64,000 nt of DNA from BJHQ01 sp964654285 (lineage in GTDB: Bacteria; Planctomycetota; UBA11346), in the NCBI GenBank assembly GCA_964654285.1, contig CAZZJC010000003.1, positions 62,001-126,000 of the forward strand. The letters run 5' to 3'. The notes under the pieces were generated by a model that was not told the origin of the DNA, did not search any database, and saw nothing but the letters and a program-made list of their open reading frames with translations. Numbering within the stretch: the first letter of the stretch is position 1; every line of letters begins with the position of its first letter. The translations under genes and the position numbers were made by a program. Of the stretch, positions 41,247-51,342 are shown one piece after another.

Positions 41247-43507
41247 ACCGCCGCCTGTGGATCTTCCTCGCCATCACGGTCGGATCGACCTTCCTGCTGC
41301 TCGGCTTCTTCGGCCGCGAGGTCTACCGCCAGGCCCCGCCGCTGCCGAACCGTGTCGTCACCACCGAGGGCAAGGTCTTGTTCACCCAGGACGACATCCT
41401 CACCGGCCAGCAGGTCTATCAGTCGATCGGCGGCCAGCAGGTCGGCACCGTCTGGGGCCATGGCGCCTATGTGGCGCCCGACTGGTCGGCCGACCAGTTG
41501 CACCGCGAGATCACCGGGCTCCTCGACCGCTGGGCGAAGCGCGAATTCCAGCAGCCCTATGCCGCCCTGGAAGGCGAGCGCCAGGCCGCCCTGCGCGAGC
41601 GGGTCAAGCAGGCCATGCGCACCAACACCTGGGATGCGGCCACCGGCGATGTCACCGTGTCGGCGGACCGCGCCGCGGTGATGGCCGAGGTCGCCAGCCA
41701 CTACGATGCCCTCTTCGGGGACAGCGCGGATCCGGCGATCATCACGCTGCGCGAGGCCTACGCGCTCCAGGATCGCGCCATCCCGGACGCCAGGCGCCGG
41801 ACGCAGCTCACGGCTTTCTTCTGGTGGACCTCATGGAGTTGCGGCACCCAGCGCCCGGGCGATGCCGTCACCTACACCAACAATTGGCCGCATGAGCCGC
41901 TGATCGGCAACGTGCCCTCCAGCGCGAACCTGATCTGGTCGCTGATCTCGATCGTCGTGCTGATCGCCGCCATCGGCGGCCTGGTCTACTGGCAGTCGCA
42001 CCACCAGGAGGATGAGCACCTGGCCGCGCCGGCGCGGGATCCCCTCGACGGGGTGGCCCTGACGCCGTCGATGAGGGCCACCCTGGCCTATGGCGGGGCG
42101 GTCATCGGCCTGTTCCTGGCCCAGATCGTCTTCGGCATCATCACCGCGCACTACGGCGTCGAGGGGCGCGGATTCTACGGCTTCGACCTCGCGGCCTGGC
42201 TGCCCTATGCGGTCACCCGCACCTGGCACATCCAGCTCGGCATCTTCTGGATCGCCACCGCCTTCCTCGCCGCCGGGCTGTTCCTGGCCCCGGTCGTGGG
42301 CGGGCGCGAACCGCGCTTCCAGGCGGCTGGCGTGTGGTTCCTGCTCGTGGCGCTGGTGGTCATCGTGGTCGGTTCGCTGGCCGGCGAGTGGGCCTCGATC
42401 ATGCAGCGCATGGGCCTCGACACCGGATTCTGGTTCGGCCACCAGGGCTACGAGTACATCGACCTGGGCCGCTTCTGGCAGCTCTTCCTCATCGTCGGCC
42501 TGCTGCTGTGGCTGGGCCTGATGCTGCGCGGCCTGTGGCCGGCCCTCACCGCGCGCGTCGCCAGCGACGATGTCGAGGGCGTCAACCGCAAGCAGCTGCT
42601 GACCCTGTTCGTGGGGTCTTCGGTGGCCATCGCGCTGTTCTACGGCGCCGGCCTGATGTACGGGGCGCGCACCCACCTGTCGGTGATGGAATACTGGCGC
42701 TGGTGGGTCGTGCATCTGTGGGTCGAGGGCTTCTTCGAGGTCTTCGCCACCGTGGCGATCAGCTTCATCTTCTCACGCCTGGGCCTGGTCAGCGCCCGCT
42801 CGGCCACCCGCGCGGTGCTCTTCGCCACCGCCATCTTCCTGCTCGGCGGCATCCCCGGCACCTTCCATCACCTCTACTTCAGCGGCACGCCGGTCTCGAT
42901 CATGGCGATCGGCTCGGTGTTCTCCGCCCTCGAAGTGGTGCCGCTGGTGCTCATCGGCCACGAAGCCTGGAAGAACCGCCAGCTCGGCCTGGCCGCGCCC
43001 TGGGCGGCGACCTACCGCTGGCCGATCGCCTGCTTCCTGGCGGTGGCGTTCTGGAACCTGGTCGGCGCCGGCGTCTTCGGCTTCCTGATCAATCCGCCGA
43101 TCGCGCTGTACTACCTGCAGGGGCTCAACACCACGCCGGTGCACGGCCACACCGCCCTGTTCGGGGTCTACGGCATGCTCTCGCTCGGCATGGTGCTGTT
43201 CATCTTCCGGCGTGCGACCGTCGGAAAAGCCTGGAAGGATGGGCCGCTGCGCTTCGCCTTCTGGGCGCTCAACATCGGACTCGCGCTGATGGTGCTGCTG
43301 TCGCTGATCCCGGTCGGCCTGTGGCAGGCGCACGAGAGCATCGAGCACGGCCTGTGGTCGGCCCGCTCGGCCGAATTCATGCAGCAGGACGCGATGCAGA
43401 CCCTGCGCTGGCTGCGCGTGGTCGGCGACACCATCTTCGCCGCCGGCGGCGCGGCGCTGGCCTGGTTCGCGCTCGGCCTGTGGACGGGCTGGTCGATCCG
43501 GAAGTGA
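41243..43507 (+). CDS. norZ: quinol-dependent nitric oxide reductase (qNOR)
   Basis: 754 residues, the qNOR length. The protein starts with a membrane anchor and a hydrophilic domain (VWGHGAYVAPDWSADQLHRE) without a CxxCH haem c motif, as expected for quinol rather than cytochrome donors. About 13 membrane helices follow. Haem b, b3 and FeB ligands lie in TRTWHIQLGIF (about 328), VVHLWVEGFFEVFA (about 491, with the NOR Glu), GTFHHLYF (about 539) and VHGHTALFGVYG (about 634). It reduces 2 NO to N2O in the inner membrane. With no other denitrification gene here, detoxification is likely. Confidence 0.93.
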   Translation: MNRRLWIFLAITVGSTFLLLGFFGREVYRQAPPLPNRVVTTEGKVLFTQDDILTGQQVYQSIGGQQVGTVWGHGAYVAPDWSADQLHREITGLLDRWAKREFQQPYAALEGERQAALRERVKQAMRTNTWDAATGDVTVSADRAAVMAEVASHYDALFGDSADPAIITLREAYALQDRAIPDARRRTQLTAFFWWTSWSCGTQRPGDAVTYTNNWPHEPLIGNVPSSANLIWSLISIVVLIAAIGGLVYWQSHHQEDEHLAAPARDPLDGVALTPSMRATLAYGGAVIGLFLAQIVFGIITAHYGVEGRGFYGFDLAAWLPYAVTRTWHIQLGIFWIATAFLAAGLFLAPVVGGREPRFQAAGVWFLLVALVVIVVGSLAGEWASIMQRMGLDTGFWFGHQGYEYIDLGRFWQLFLIVGLLLWLGLMLRGLWPALTARVASDDVEGVNRKQLLTLFVGSSVAIALFYGAGLMYGARTHLSVMEYWRWWVVHLWVEGFFEVFATVAISFIFSRLGLVSARSATRAVLFATAIFLLGGIPGTFHHLYFSGTPVSIMAIGSVFSALEVVPLVLIGHEAWKNRQLGLAAPWAATYRWPIACFLAVAFWNLVGAGVFGFLINPPIALYYLQGLNTTPVHGHTALFGVYGMLSLGMVLFIFRRATVGKAWKDGPLRFAFWALNIGLALMVLLSLIPVGLWQAHESIEHGLWSARSAEFMQQDAMQTLRWLRVVGDTIFAAGGAALAWFALGLWTGWSIRK

Positions 43508-43561
43508 ACCGCGGCGCCGGGACGGACGCGCGGTTCCAGTACCGCTCCACCACCGAGAGCA

Positions 43562-43594
43562 CAGGGTCACCAGGGCTGGCGCCTGGTGACCCTG
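43562..43594. terminator. bidirectional terminator after the NO operon
   Basis: Perfect 13-bp stem CAGGGTCACCAGG/CCTGGTGACCCTG with a 7-base loop, 55 bases after the NO reductase stop and 79 bases before the end of the convergent pseudopilin operon. It is followed by TGTTCCTTGTGG, a weak T-rich tail. Confidence 0.75.
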
Positions 43595-43672
43595 GTGTTC
43601 CTTGTGGCTTGCCGGATTGCAGCAGTGGCCGCATCGGATTCGCCGTTGGCGCCCGATCGCCCGGCTTGGGAA

Positions 43673-44785
43673 TCAGCGCGGGAAGGCGCGCACGACGCTG
43701 TAGGTCAGGCCGGCCCAGAGGGGTTTGCTGGAACCGGCGGTCAGGTTGTCCAATGCGCTGTCGACTCGACTGCGACGCTGGCCACGGTCAGCTTCGTCCA
43801 CCGTGATGAAGCTGCCCTCCACCTTGGAAACCTTCATCCATTCATCCTGGATCCGGACGAGACCTCCTAGTCCAGGTCGACCCGAGTCCATCTTCACGCG
43901 GAAACGGGTCGAGCTGGTTCCATTCGAACTTGAAGACAGCACCGAACCTCGCGTCGCGAAGCGGTTGCCGCCGGTCAAGGTCACCGCGATGCGCACGGCA
44001 TTGGGGAAGGGATCGGAGACGACGCCGTTGGGCATGGCGGTATCGAAGGCCGGGCGGGAACCGCTTCCGGCGGGATCATAGCGCGGTGGCAGGATGGTCT
44101 TCTTGTCCGAGTCCACCTGCTCCCAATCCGGGCACCCCCGCTCCGGGGTACCCGGCGACTTTTCCCGGAATGGACGCTTCATCGCCTCCACATCCTGCAC
44201 CGCGATCCAGGCGCTGAAATGCAGGCAGTCCTTGGTGATGATCTCCCCGATGTTCACCGTGCCCGCATTGATCGCCCGGGCCGCATCCCGGCTGGTGGTG
44301 TCCACCGAGCCATTCGCGCCAAGGTTCCAGGTCTGACGACGCAGATTCCTGCCGCTGTCGACCCAGTACGCCACCAACTGGCGCGCCCCTGAGCCGTCCG
44401 CGGGATTGATTCCGGTCCGATCGGGATTGGCGATCACCCAGGCGATCAGGCAGTTGCCGGTGTTGTCGGTGTTGCTGGTGTTGCCATCGAGCACCCTGGC
44501 ATACACCCAGCCGCCGATCTGGGCCGGGACCGCCTGGCCGTTGGCGTCGATGACCGGTGGCGCCTGCGGGACGGCGCGGCGGAGATCGTCCTCGATCGTC
44601 GACAAGACGGCGACCGCCTCGTCGTTGGCGGCGCGGGCGGCTTCACCGCCTTGGAAGATCTGGGTCGCAGCGATGAGGATCGCCACCATGGCTCCGCTCA
44701 CCATCGTGAAGATCGCGATCGAGATCATGATCTCGACCAGGGTGAAACCGCTGGTTCGGGTTGGGCCGACGGGCCGGCTGATCAT
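43673..44785 (-). CDS. GspJ/PulJ-like minor pseudopilin
   Basis: 370 residues. The prepilin motif is SGFTLVEIMISIAIFTMVSG, with Gly before the cleaved Phe and Glu5, followed by a hydrophobic helix. The body is longer than typical GspJ (~200). Near the C terminus it carries LVRIQDEWMKVSKVEGSFITVDEADRG, a D-E-x-x-x-V-x-x-V-x-G pattern also present in the giant neighbour. The start overlaps the stop of that gene by 4 bases. It should be processed by a prepilin peptidase and assembled in a type II secretion or type IV pilus-like pseudopilus. Confidence 0.8.
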   Translation of the reverse strand: MISRPVGPTRTSGFTLVEIMISIAIFTMVSGAMVAILIAATQIFQGGEAARAANDEAVAVLSTIEDDLRRAVPQAPPVIDANGQAVPAQIGGWVYARVLDGNTSNTDNTGNCLIAWVIANPDRTGINPADGSGARQLVAYWVDSGRNLRRQTWNLGANGSVDTTSRDAARAINAGTVNIGEIITKDCLHFSAWIAVQDVEAMKRPFREKSPGTPERGCPDWEQVDSDKKTILPPRYDPAGSGSRPAFDTAMPNGVVSDPFPNAVRIAVTLTGGNRFATRGSVLSSSSNGTSSTRFRVKMDSGRPGLGGLVRIQDEWMKVSKVEGSFITVDEADRGQRRSRVDSALDNLTAGSSKPLWAGLTYSVVRAFPR

Positions 44786-47700
44786 CGATTGGTCTCCGTG
44801 GCAAGAACCTTGGCCGGGGCGAGGCAGCGCAGGCGGGTCGGCCCGACCAGTGGCGGCACCCGGTTGGCAGCGGCGGCGATGTCGGTGAGCTGGCCCGAGA
44901 TGTTGGCTTCGTAACGCCAGAACACCCGTAATTCGGCCCCATCCACGGTCTTGTCGTTGAACTGGCCATGCTCGAAGGCCGCGGTCAGGCTGCGATCGTT
45001 GACACCCTGGTTCAGGCCGACCACCGGTGGCACCGTCCAGTCCACCCCGGTCGCCATGGCCCGGGCTTCGAGGGCGAACAGCGGGTCGATGGCCTCGGGC
45101 ACCTCGATCTGGGCGATCGCCGCCTTGCCGAACAGCTTGCTGTCGAACGAGCAGTCGAACAGGCGCAGCGGGAAGCCGATCCAGGGGTAGGTCCGGCTGC
45201 GCAGATGCTGCGGCGTGGCCTGGCGTGGCAGGCTCGGGGCGAAGCGCGGCCACCAGCCGATGACGACCTGGTTCGGACCGATCCCGGCCTGCGGCGTGTT
45301 GTAGAGGCCATGCACCCAGGGGGAGTGGAAATACGCATGGATCGGCGCGACCCCGGGCCTCGGGTCGATGATCCGGATCGGGCCGACGAGTTCGATCAGC
45401 TCGTGGACTCCGGGAGTCCCGTTCTTGTCGCAGATCAGCGCCTTGGGAGCGCGCAGTTCGTTCTCGGTGAAGATGTAGTACTGGCCGGACACGGCCTTGT
45501 CCGCATCCGGTTTGGGCGGGGGGGTGCTGAACTGGGTAACCGGACCGATGGGAAGGACGAGGTAGGTCGGCAGCGGCTTGCGATCGTCGGGTTCGCCGGG
45601 CGGCTTCTCGGCGATCTGATGCACCACCGGCGTGGTCTCGAGGTCGAGCAGCCCCTGGCCGATCGGTGCCCGCGTGTCACGGGTGTTCCCCTTGGTCAGG
45701 GCGAAGACCTCGCCATCGATGCTGAGCAGACGGTGCTGGCTGAGGCTGATCGCGAGTGCAGTCGAGATCGTGATGTCGGTCAGGCTGGTCGGCAGGACCA
45801 TTTGCGCCGTGCGTCCCATGCCGCTGTCCGGCAGGGGCGAGGCGCAGACCCCGTCGATCCACATGCCCACGGGGGTGAAGGTGCTGCCGCGACCGGTGTC
45901 TGGCCCGCCGAAGGCGACCCGCGCCCCCGTGCTGCCGCTGCCGGTGAAGCCTTCCTTCCAGAGATCGAAGCGGGGCAGGTGATCGAACCACGAGTTCTGG
46001 CAGACGCCGAACAGGCTCGACAGGTTCCACTGGTTGGTGCCGGTCAGATCGCGTCCGGTCCAGCAGGGACCGCAGAGCCAATCGTACAGATCCGGCTGGT
46101 CGATCCACGGGTGCTCCTTGCCGGTCGGCACGTGGAAGGTGAAGTACTCGTTCTTGCAGTCGATGGATTTCTCGCCGATTTGCGTGCCTTCGGTGTCGTA
46201 GCCGTCGCGCGCGGCATAGCGGATGATGGTCTGGAAGGCGCGCCCCGGCTGACCCGGCTGATCCGCCGTGCTGGGGGTCGCACGCGGGATGACGGTCAGG
46301 ACATCGCCGGTCGCGAGCAGATGCGCCGGCGCACCGAACCATTGCTGCACGGGGATGAGCGCCGCGCCGGCGGGGAAGGCGGTGGTCTGGGACAGGAGCG
46401 ACCCCGGCTTGCCGGCCCAGTCGGTGCGCTGACGACCGCGAGAGTTCGGTCCCCAGCCGGACCAGTTGACGAAATAGGCGGGGCTGCCGGCATCGCGACG
46501 CGCTATCTGATGGTAGGCCAGCCATTCCACCCGATCCGTGCTCCCATCCGTGACCTGGACCAGCCAGCGACGATGATGGGCGGTGCGCGCCGGCAGGCCG
46601 ATCGGCACCCCGGCATCGTCATAACCGACGTAGGTTTCAATCCATTCGCAGTCGCCGGAGCTGAGTTCCCGATACCGCCCGGCCTCGAAGGCGTCGCACC
46701 CGGTCGATTCGATGCTGAGCAGGAACACCCGCGGCGGGGAAAGCCGATGGAAACGGAACCGGGTGAACAACGGGTACCGGGGATCCTCACGTTCCAGCGG
46801 CGGATGCAGCTGCCAGGGCCGGACCAGCTCAAGATTGGTCAACGTGCTGCCGGCCCGCTCGAAATACAGGTATTGCGGCGCTCCGCCGCCGCCCTGGATG
46901 AGCAGGATGCCGCGCTGCGGGAACTGGTCGGCGACACCGGAGGTCGGTCCGGCCGCGCGCAGCGGCAGCCTGCGATTGGCCGCAAGGGTCAGATCCAGGA
47001 TGCGCATGTCGGGATTGACCGGCAGGCTCGGGTCCGGTTCGCAGGGCGACGCGTCGGGATCGATCTGGGCCCAGATCGTCCAAGGGTGCGGGTTCCCTGG
47101 TGGTCCCCCGCTCGTCGAGGGTGACGCCGGATCGCCGCTGGGCAGCGTCTCGACCAGCTTGGCTCCGCCCCGGTACATGCGGGCGCTGCTCACCTGGAAC
47201 CGGAATCCGCCTGGAGTCACCAGGGCCTCCGCGCGATGCCCCTGCACCTTGGGCCAGCGCGGCGGGATCACCGGGGTGTAGGGATTGTCACGGTGGGCTG
47301 AGGTATCCGTATTCTGCCGATACCCCCGCACGCAGCCCGTGAACGTGTTGCCCTGCACTCTCTCATAGGAGATGTACTCGTCGTCCACGCGCAGGATCCC
47401 CCGCGCCGGGAACAGGTCCTCGGCCGTGAGTTCCAGATTCGCGATCGGGGTGACGGTGATGGAGTTGCTGGCGGGAATGATCGGGGTGTGGTCCGATTCG
47501 ACCGCAACGGCGGTCAGCGGGGCGGACAGCGGCAGGCCCGGCAGGGTCACATGGTCGCCGTGGTCGCTGAGCGTGTGGCTGGGGTGGCGCTGGGCATCGC
47601 GGCCGACGATGCCATCGAGGATGATCGCATGCGACCCCGGCCGGGTTCCACCGAGGGCGACCTGGACGTGGTACCACTGGTCCTTGCGGAAGTAGGGTTT

Positions 47701-50121
47701 CCCTTCGCGATCCGGCACCTTGTACAGGGTCGCGATGCGGTTGGGCTTCAACAGCTGGCTGACCTTGGCCAGGTTCTCCGGCCGGCCGACACGGGACGCG
47801 AGCGGCGCCATCTGCCCGGTTCCCTGGCTGCCCAGGCTGCGTTCGTCGATGCCGGTGGTCTGCACGTCATCGACCGGCACCTGGGTCTGGCTGTCCTCCA
47901 GGTATTCGATCACCGGCGAGGCGAGCGACAGCACCAGCAGCTTCTTGTCGCGGTCGAAGGCCAGCGAGAGATGGTTCTGGAGTTCCGCGTCGCCATCGCT
48001 GCCATCGACCTTGCGACCGGCGTTCCCCTTGGGCATGCGCGCCTCGAACAGCACCACCGGGGCGCCGGACTTCCAATCCTCGTCCGGTTTCAGCCAGAAA
48101 CTGATTTGCCGGGCGGAGACTTCCGGCGCCGTGGCCGGCGCAGCGGGCGCGGCATTCGGTCCGGCCGGATTGACGACCGGATTCGGCGTCCTGGCCCCCC
48201 TCGGCTGTTCCGGTCCGAGCATCTTGATCGCCGGGAACAGGACTTCCTTGGCAAAATGCACGCCATCCGGCGCGATGTCCTGATCGCTCAATTTCGGCGT
48301 TTCCAAAGCGTCAGTGATCAGATCGCTTTGGGCCCGCGGATCGACGCCACCCATCGGCAGGACGAAATCGGGTTGCAGATGGCTGAGGGGGATCGCTCGC
48401 TTGCCTGGTGGACGGGCCCAATCGACCATGCCGGTGGCCAGGTTCGGCTGGGTCAGCGGCCGGAATCCGGTCGGGGACTTGGCGCTGCCGCCCTGCGAGA
48501 GGTCGGGGTCATCGGGCATGCTGAGCGGAACCCCAGGATCGGTGATCAGGCGCCGGGCCGGGTTGGGCCAGGTGTCGAGCTGGCTGCCCAGGCGCTGGGA
48601 AAGCAGGGCGAATTCCTGGCCCTGGGTCAGCCAGCGGACCTCCTGCACCCGCTCCTGGCGGATGGCCTGGGCGACCACGCGGCGGAATCCCGACGCCGTC
48701 GGCCGACGCGACCGATCGGTCATGCTGGCGCCGGTCTCGATCGTGACCGTTCCCATCGAACTGATGCCCAGCGGGGGGAATTCGATGTGGTAGCCCAGGA
48801 TCGGATCGTCGTTCTTGTCGTAGCGCACGAAATAGGTCGACAGCGGATCGACGTAGCTCAGCAAGGTCCGGGTCTCGCCGCTCTTCAGACCACGCGCCTG
48901 GAGCGACGCCAGGGCGGACAAGGTGCGGACCTCGGTCGTCGGATGGGCGAAACCGCCGGATTCACCGGTCTTGTCGTCCTCGGGACCGTAGATGAGCCGG
49001 ATCTCGCGCGGCATCTGATGCACATTGAGCGCCGCCGGCAGCACCAGGGACAACGCCGTGCCCAGGGCCGGCTGGTGGAACTGGCCTGAACCGTCCTTGG
49101 CCGAGAAGATGGTGCCGCTGAGATCCTGACGATGCTGCCCCTGACGGAAGGTGACCGAGGCCAGCCGTGGATCCCCTCTAGCGCTGCGCATCGCCGGATT
49201 GACCACCAGGGATCCGAGCCCGAGCACATTATGGAGGCGGCCATCGATGAGGATGTCGGTGTATTGGAACGCATCCCGGGTGTGGACGATGGAACCCATC
49301 ACGGTGCCGAGGTCGGTCTGCCCTTCCCGGCCCTGGCCGGGATTGTGCAGGGTCAGGAACGGACGCAGGCGTTCGAGCTCCGTTACCGTCAAGTGGTTGC
49401 GGAAGCTCCTGCTGTACCGACCTTGCGACAATGCCCGCGTATTCCCTGCCAGCAGCAGCTGTTCCAGGCGGGTGATCCGGCTCCCCGGCAGGAAGAGTCG
49501 GAGTTCCGCCAATTTGCGCGCCAATTCTCCGTAATGGTCGGCATCGTCGGAAAAGGATTCCGGCGTCTCCGTGCGATGGAGCGGCCATATGTGCGATCCA
49601 TCCTCATCATCGAGCACGTCGTCGTCATCCCAATCGCCGATCCCCACCGCCCGCAGCAGGTGGTGCCAACCCGCGACCGTGAGGCAGTTGACGTCGAGTT
49701 TGCCGGCCTCGTCCTCGATGGTGATGCCGACCGTCGGCTGATCGGTGCGGCCCGGGGCGCACAGGCCGAGTTGCGCCAGGGCGCCGGAATCGAGATCGAG
49801 CGCGGTGCGGTTGTTGCCGTCCGGCCCCTGCACCACGTCGACCTTGAGCACGTCCTTCAAGGTCAGGCCGATGCTGCTGAACGCCTCGTTCTGGTTCGCC
49901 TTGAAGTGCGGGGCGACCGCCACCGCCGCCGCGCCGATGCCGGTCGCCTCGGCGGTGCTCAGTCCCGCCGCCGTCAACTGCCGGTGCGCGAACGACCTCG
50001 TGCCCGACATTCCCACCGACTGCGAAAAGAGGAACGGCAGCCCCAGCAGCATCAGGGCCATCAGGATGACCAGGGCCATGACCAGCGCGGCGCCACGGGT
50101 GGTGGGTTGAGACGCCGTCAT
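44782..50121 (-). CDS. giant GspK/PilX-like protein with internal LamG-like domain
   Basis: 1779 residues against ~330 for ordinary GspK. The N terminus RGAALVMALVILMALMLLG is the PilX/GspK membrane helix, followed by QLTAAGLSTAEATG and a GspK-type segment IEDEAGKLDVNCLT. Residues ~670-840 form a LamG/concanavalin-like domain (ISFWLKPDEDW; DQWYHVQVALGG). Further on, VDDEYISYERVQGNTFTGCV is an adhesive-protein-like motif, echoed by RGILLIQGGGGAPQYLYFERAG. The long body probably projects from the tip of a pseudopilus or is surface exposed. It overlaps its neighbours by 4 bases on both sides. No close functional match is known to me. Confidence 0.75.
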   Translation of the reverse strand: MTASQPTTRGAALVMALVILMALMLLGLPFLFSQSVGMSGTRSFAHRQLTAAGLSTAEATGIGAAAVAVAPHFKANQNEAFSSIGLTLKDVLKVDVVQGPDGNNRTALDLDSGALAQLGLCAPGRTDQPTVGITIEDEAGKLDVNCLTVAGWHHLLRAVGIGDWDDDDVLDDEDGSHIWPLHRTETPESFSDDADHYGELARKLAELRLFLPGSRITRLEQLLLAGNTRALSQGRYSRSFRNHLTVTELERLRPFLTLHNPGQGREGQTDLGTVMGSIVHTRDAFQYTDILIDGRLHNVLGLGSLVVNPAMRSARGDPRLASVTFRQGQHRQDLSGTIFSAKDGSGQFHQPALGTALSLVLPAALNVHQMPREIRLIYGPEDDKTGESGGFAHPTTEVRTLSALASLQARGLKSGETRTLLSYVDPLSTYFVRYDKNDDPILGYHIEFPPLGISSMGTVTIETGASMTDRSRRPTASGFRRVVAQAIRQERVQEVRWLTQGQEFALLSQRLGSQLDTWPNPARRLITDPGVPLSMPDDPDLSQGGSAKSPTGFRPLTQPNLATGMVDWARPPGKRAIPLSHLQPDFVLPMGGVDPRAQSDLITDALETPKLSDQDIAPDGVHFAKEVLFPAIKMLGPEQPRGARTPNPVVNPAGPNAAPAAPATAPEVSARQISFWLKPDEDWKSGAPVVLFEARMPKGNAGRKVDGSDGDAELQNHLSLAFDRDKKLLVLSLASPVIEYLEDSQTQVPVDDVQTTGIDERSLGSQGTGQMAPLASRVGRPENLAKVSQLLKPNRIATLYKVPDREGKPYFRKDQWYHVQVALGGTRPGSHAIILDGIVGRDAQRHPSHTLSDHGDHVTLPGLPLSAPLTAVAVESDHTPIIPASNSITVTPIANLELTAEDLFPARGILRVDDEYISYERVQGNTFTGCVRGYRQNTDTSAHRDNPYTPVIPPRWPKVQGHRAEALVTPGGFRFQVSSARMYRGGAKLVETLPSGDPASPSTSGGPPGNPHPWTIWAQIDPDASPCEPDPSLPVNPDMRILDLTLAANRRLPLRAAGPTSGVADQFPQRGILLIQGGGGAPQYLYFERAGSTLTNLELVRPWQLHPPLEREDPRYPLFTRFRFHRLSPPRVFLLSIESTGCDAFEAGRYRELSSGDCEWIETYVGYDDAGVPIGLPARTAHHRRWLVQVTDGSTDRVEWLAYHQIARRDAGSPAYFVNWSGWGPNSRGRQRTDWAGKPGSLLSQTTAFPAGAALIPVQQWFGAPAHLLATGDVLTVIPRATPSTADQPGQPGRAFQTIIRYAARDGYDTEGTQIGEKSIDCKNEYFTFHVPTGKEHPWIDQPDLYDWLCGPCWTGRDLTGTNQWNLSSLFGVCQNSWFDHLPRFDLWKEGFTGSGSTGARVAFGGPDTGRGSTFTPVGMWIDGVCASPLPDSGMGRTAQMVLPTSLTDITISTALAISLSQHRLLSIDGEVFALTKGNTRDTRAPIGQGLLDLETTPVVHQIAEKPPGEPDDRKPLPTYLVLPIGPVTQFSTPPPKPDADKAVSGQYYIFTENELRAPKALICDKNGTPGVHELIELVGPIRIIDPRPGVAPIHAYFHSPWVHGLYNTPQAGIGPNQVVIGWWPRFAPSLPRQATPQHLRSRTYPWIGFPLRLFDCSFDSKLFGKAAIAQIEVPEAIDPLFALEARAMATGVDWTVPPVVGLNQGVNDRSLTAAFEHGQFNDKTVDGAELRVFWRYEANISGQLTDIAAAANRVPPLVGPTRLRCLAPAKVLATETNR

Positions 50122-51341
50122 GGCAACTTGGGATTGGCTGGACTGACGATCTGGGACGTGACCGCCCCACCTCGATCGATCGACACGGTGGCGTAGGTCT
50201 TGGGCATGCCGCCCGGTCCCACCGGATCGTTGCGGTGGATGAATGTCATCGCACTCGGAGGTGGCGATCCGTTCACCGAGGCCAGCGCGATCTTGCCATC
50301 GGGATTGGCGACCACGCGGAAATCATCCGTTGGAACCACCCCGTCCGGCAGCCGGCCGGCGCTGCCGTTGCCGAGGCGGTAGATGCGGACTTCGTCGATG
50401 ACGGTGCCCTGGCCATTATAGGGGGGATTCCCCACCAGGCTCGGAATGGTCAGCTGGCCGAGATGGATGTTCGCCGCGCTCGTCGGGATCGGCATGGTGA
50501 TCGCCTTGCTGCCGATGATCTGGCCGTTGCGGTAGAGCACGGCGTTCTGGCCATCGTAGAGCAGACCGAGATCCTCCCAGGTCTCACCCACCATGGGCGA
50601 GCCGTAATCGTTGGCGTCGGGATTGCGCACGTCATCGACGCTGGAGATGCGCTGCGTGGCATCCGCACCGAAACGGGCGACGAATTCCCAGGTCGCGATG
50701 GTGACGCTCTGCCCGCCCGCGCTCTGCACGGTCTTCGCATGGCGCTGGAGGATCAGCGCGACATGGCAGGTGTCGAGATCGGGATTCGGACCGATGGTCA
50801 TCACGGCGCAGACGCCTTGTGCCGGAGCAACCGTCCATACCGACGGCGGCCGCACCGCGCAGCCGATGTAGAAACCATCCGGGACATTGCTCGCGATGCT
50901 GCGCACCAGGGTGAAACGGGGAGGCAGCGTCTTCGCCGCAATCTCGTAGTTGGTCCATAGCGGCGCCTCATCCACCGTCCGCTTGTCCAGGATCAGGCCC
51001 ATTCCGGTGAATCCCGGCACCAGGTAGGTCAATCCCGCTCCGGCCGGCGCGTTTTCGAAGTTCTGCGCCCACAGCGGCGTCCGCGTGACCCCGGCGATGC
51101 TGCGTTCGACCTTGCGGAAGTTGAGCACCACCGGAGATCCGGTGCTGCGCGCGGTGTGCCGGGCCTGCCGCACCGCGTCGGCGACGACCTGTTCCGTCGC
51201 GAGCAGCGGGTTGCTCTTGCCGATGGACAGGAAGGCCCCGATTCCGATCCCGGCCAGGATGACCATGATGGCCATGACCATGATCATTTCGATCAGGGTG
51301 AAGGCCCGATTGCCACCCATGCGATATCGCTGGACGGACAT
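50118..51341 (-). CDS. GspH-like pseudopilin fused to a LamG-like domain
   Basis: 407 residues. It starts with the prepilin motif RAFTLIEMIMVMAIMVILAG, then the GspH/FimT-like segment (EQVVADAVRQARHTARSTGSP). From about residue 130 the protein becomes a concanavalin-like sandwich: GLLYDGQNAVLYRNGQIIGS and GTVIDEVRIYRLGNG are LamG-type strands. Cleavage is expected before the Phe of FTLIE, although Ala replaces the usual -1 Gly. It lies between the GspG-like gene (1 base apart) and the giant GspK-like gene (4-base overlap). Confidence 0.78.
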   Translation of the reverse strand: MSVQRYRMGGNRAFTLIEMIMVMAIMVILAGIGIGAFLSIGKSNPLLATEQVVADAVRQARHTARSTGSPVVLNFRKVERSIAGVTRTPLWAQNFENAPAGAGLTYLVPGFTGMGLILDKRTVDEAPLWTNYEIAAKTLPPRFTLVRSIASNVPDGFYIGCAVRPPSVWTVAPAQGVCAVMTIGPNPDLDTCHVALILQRHAKTVQSAGGQSVTIATWEFVARFGADATQRISSVDDVRNPDANDYGSPMVGETWEDLGLLYDGQNAVLYRNGQIIGSKAITMPIPTSAANIHLGQLTIPSLVGNPPYNGQGTVIDEVRIYRLGNGSAGRLPDGVVPTDDFRVVANPDGKIALASVNGSPPPSAMTFIHRNDPVGPGGMPKTYATVSIDRGGAVTSQIVSPANPKLP

Positions 51342-51342
51342 G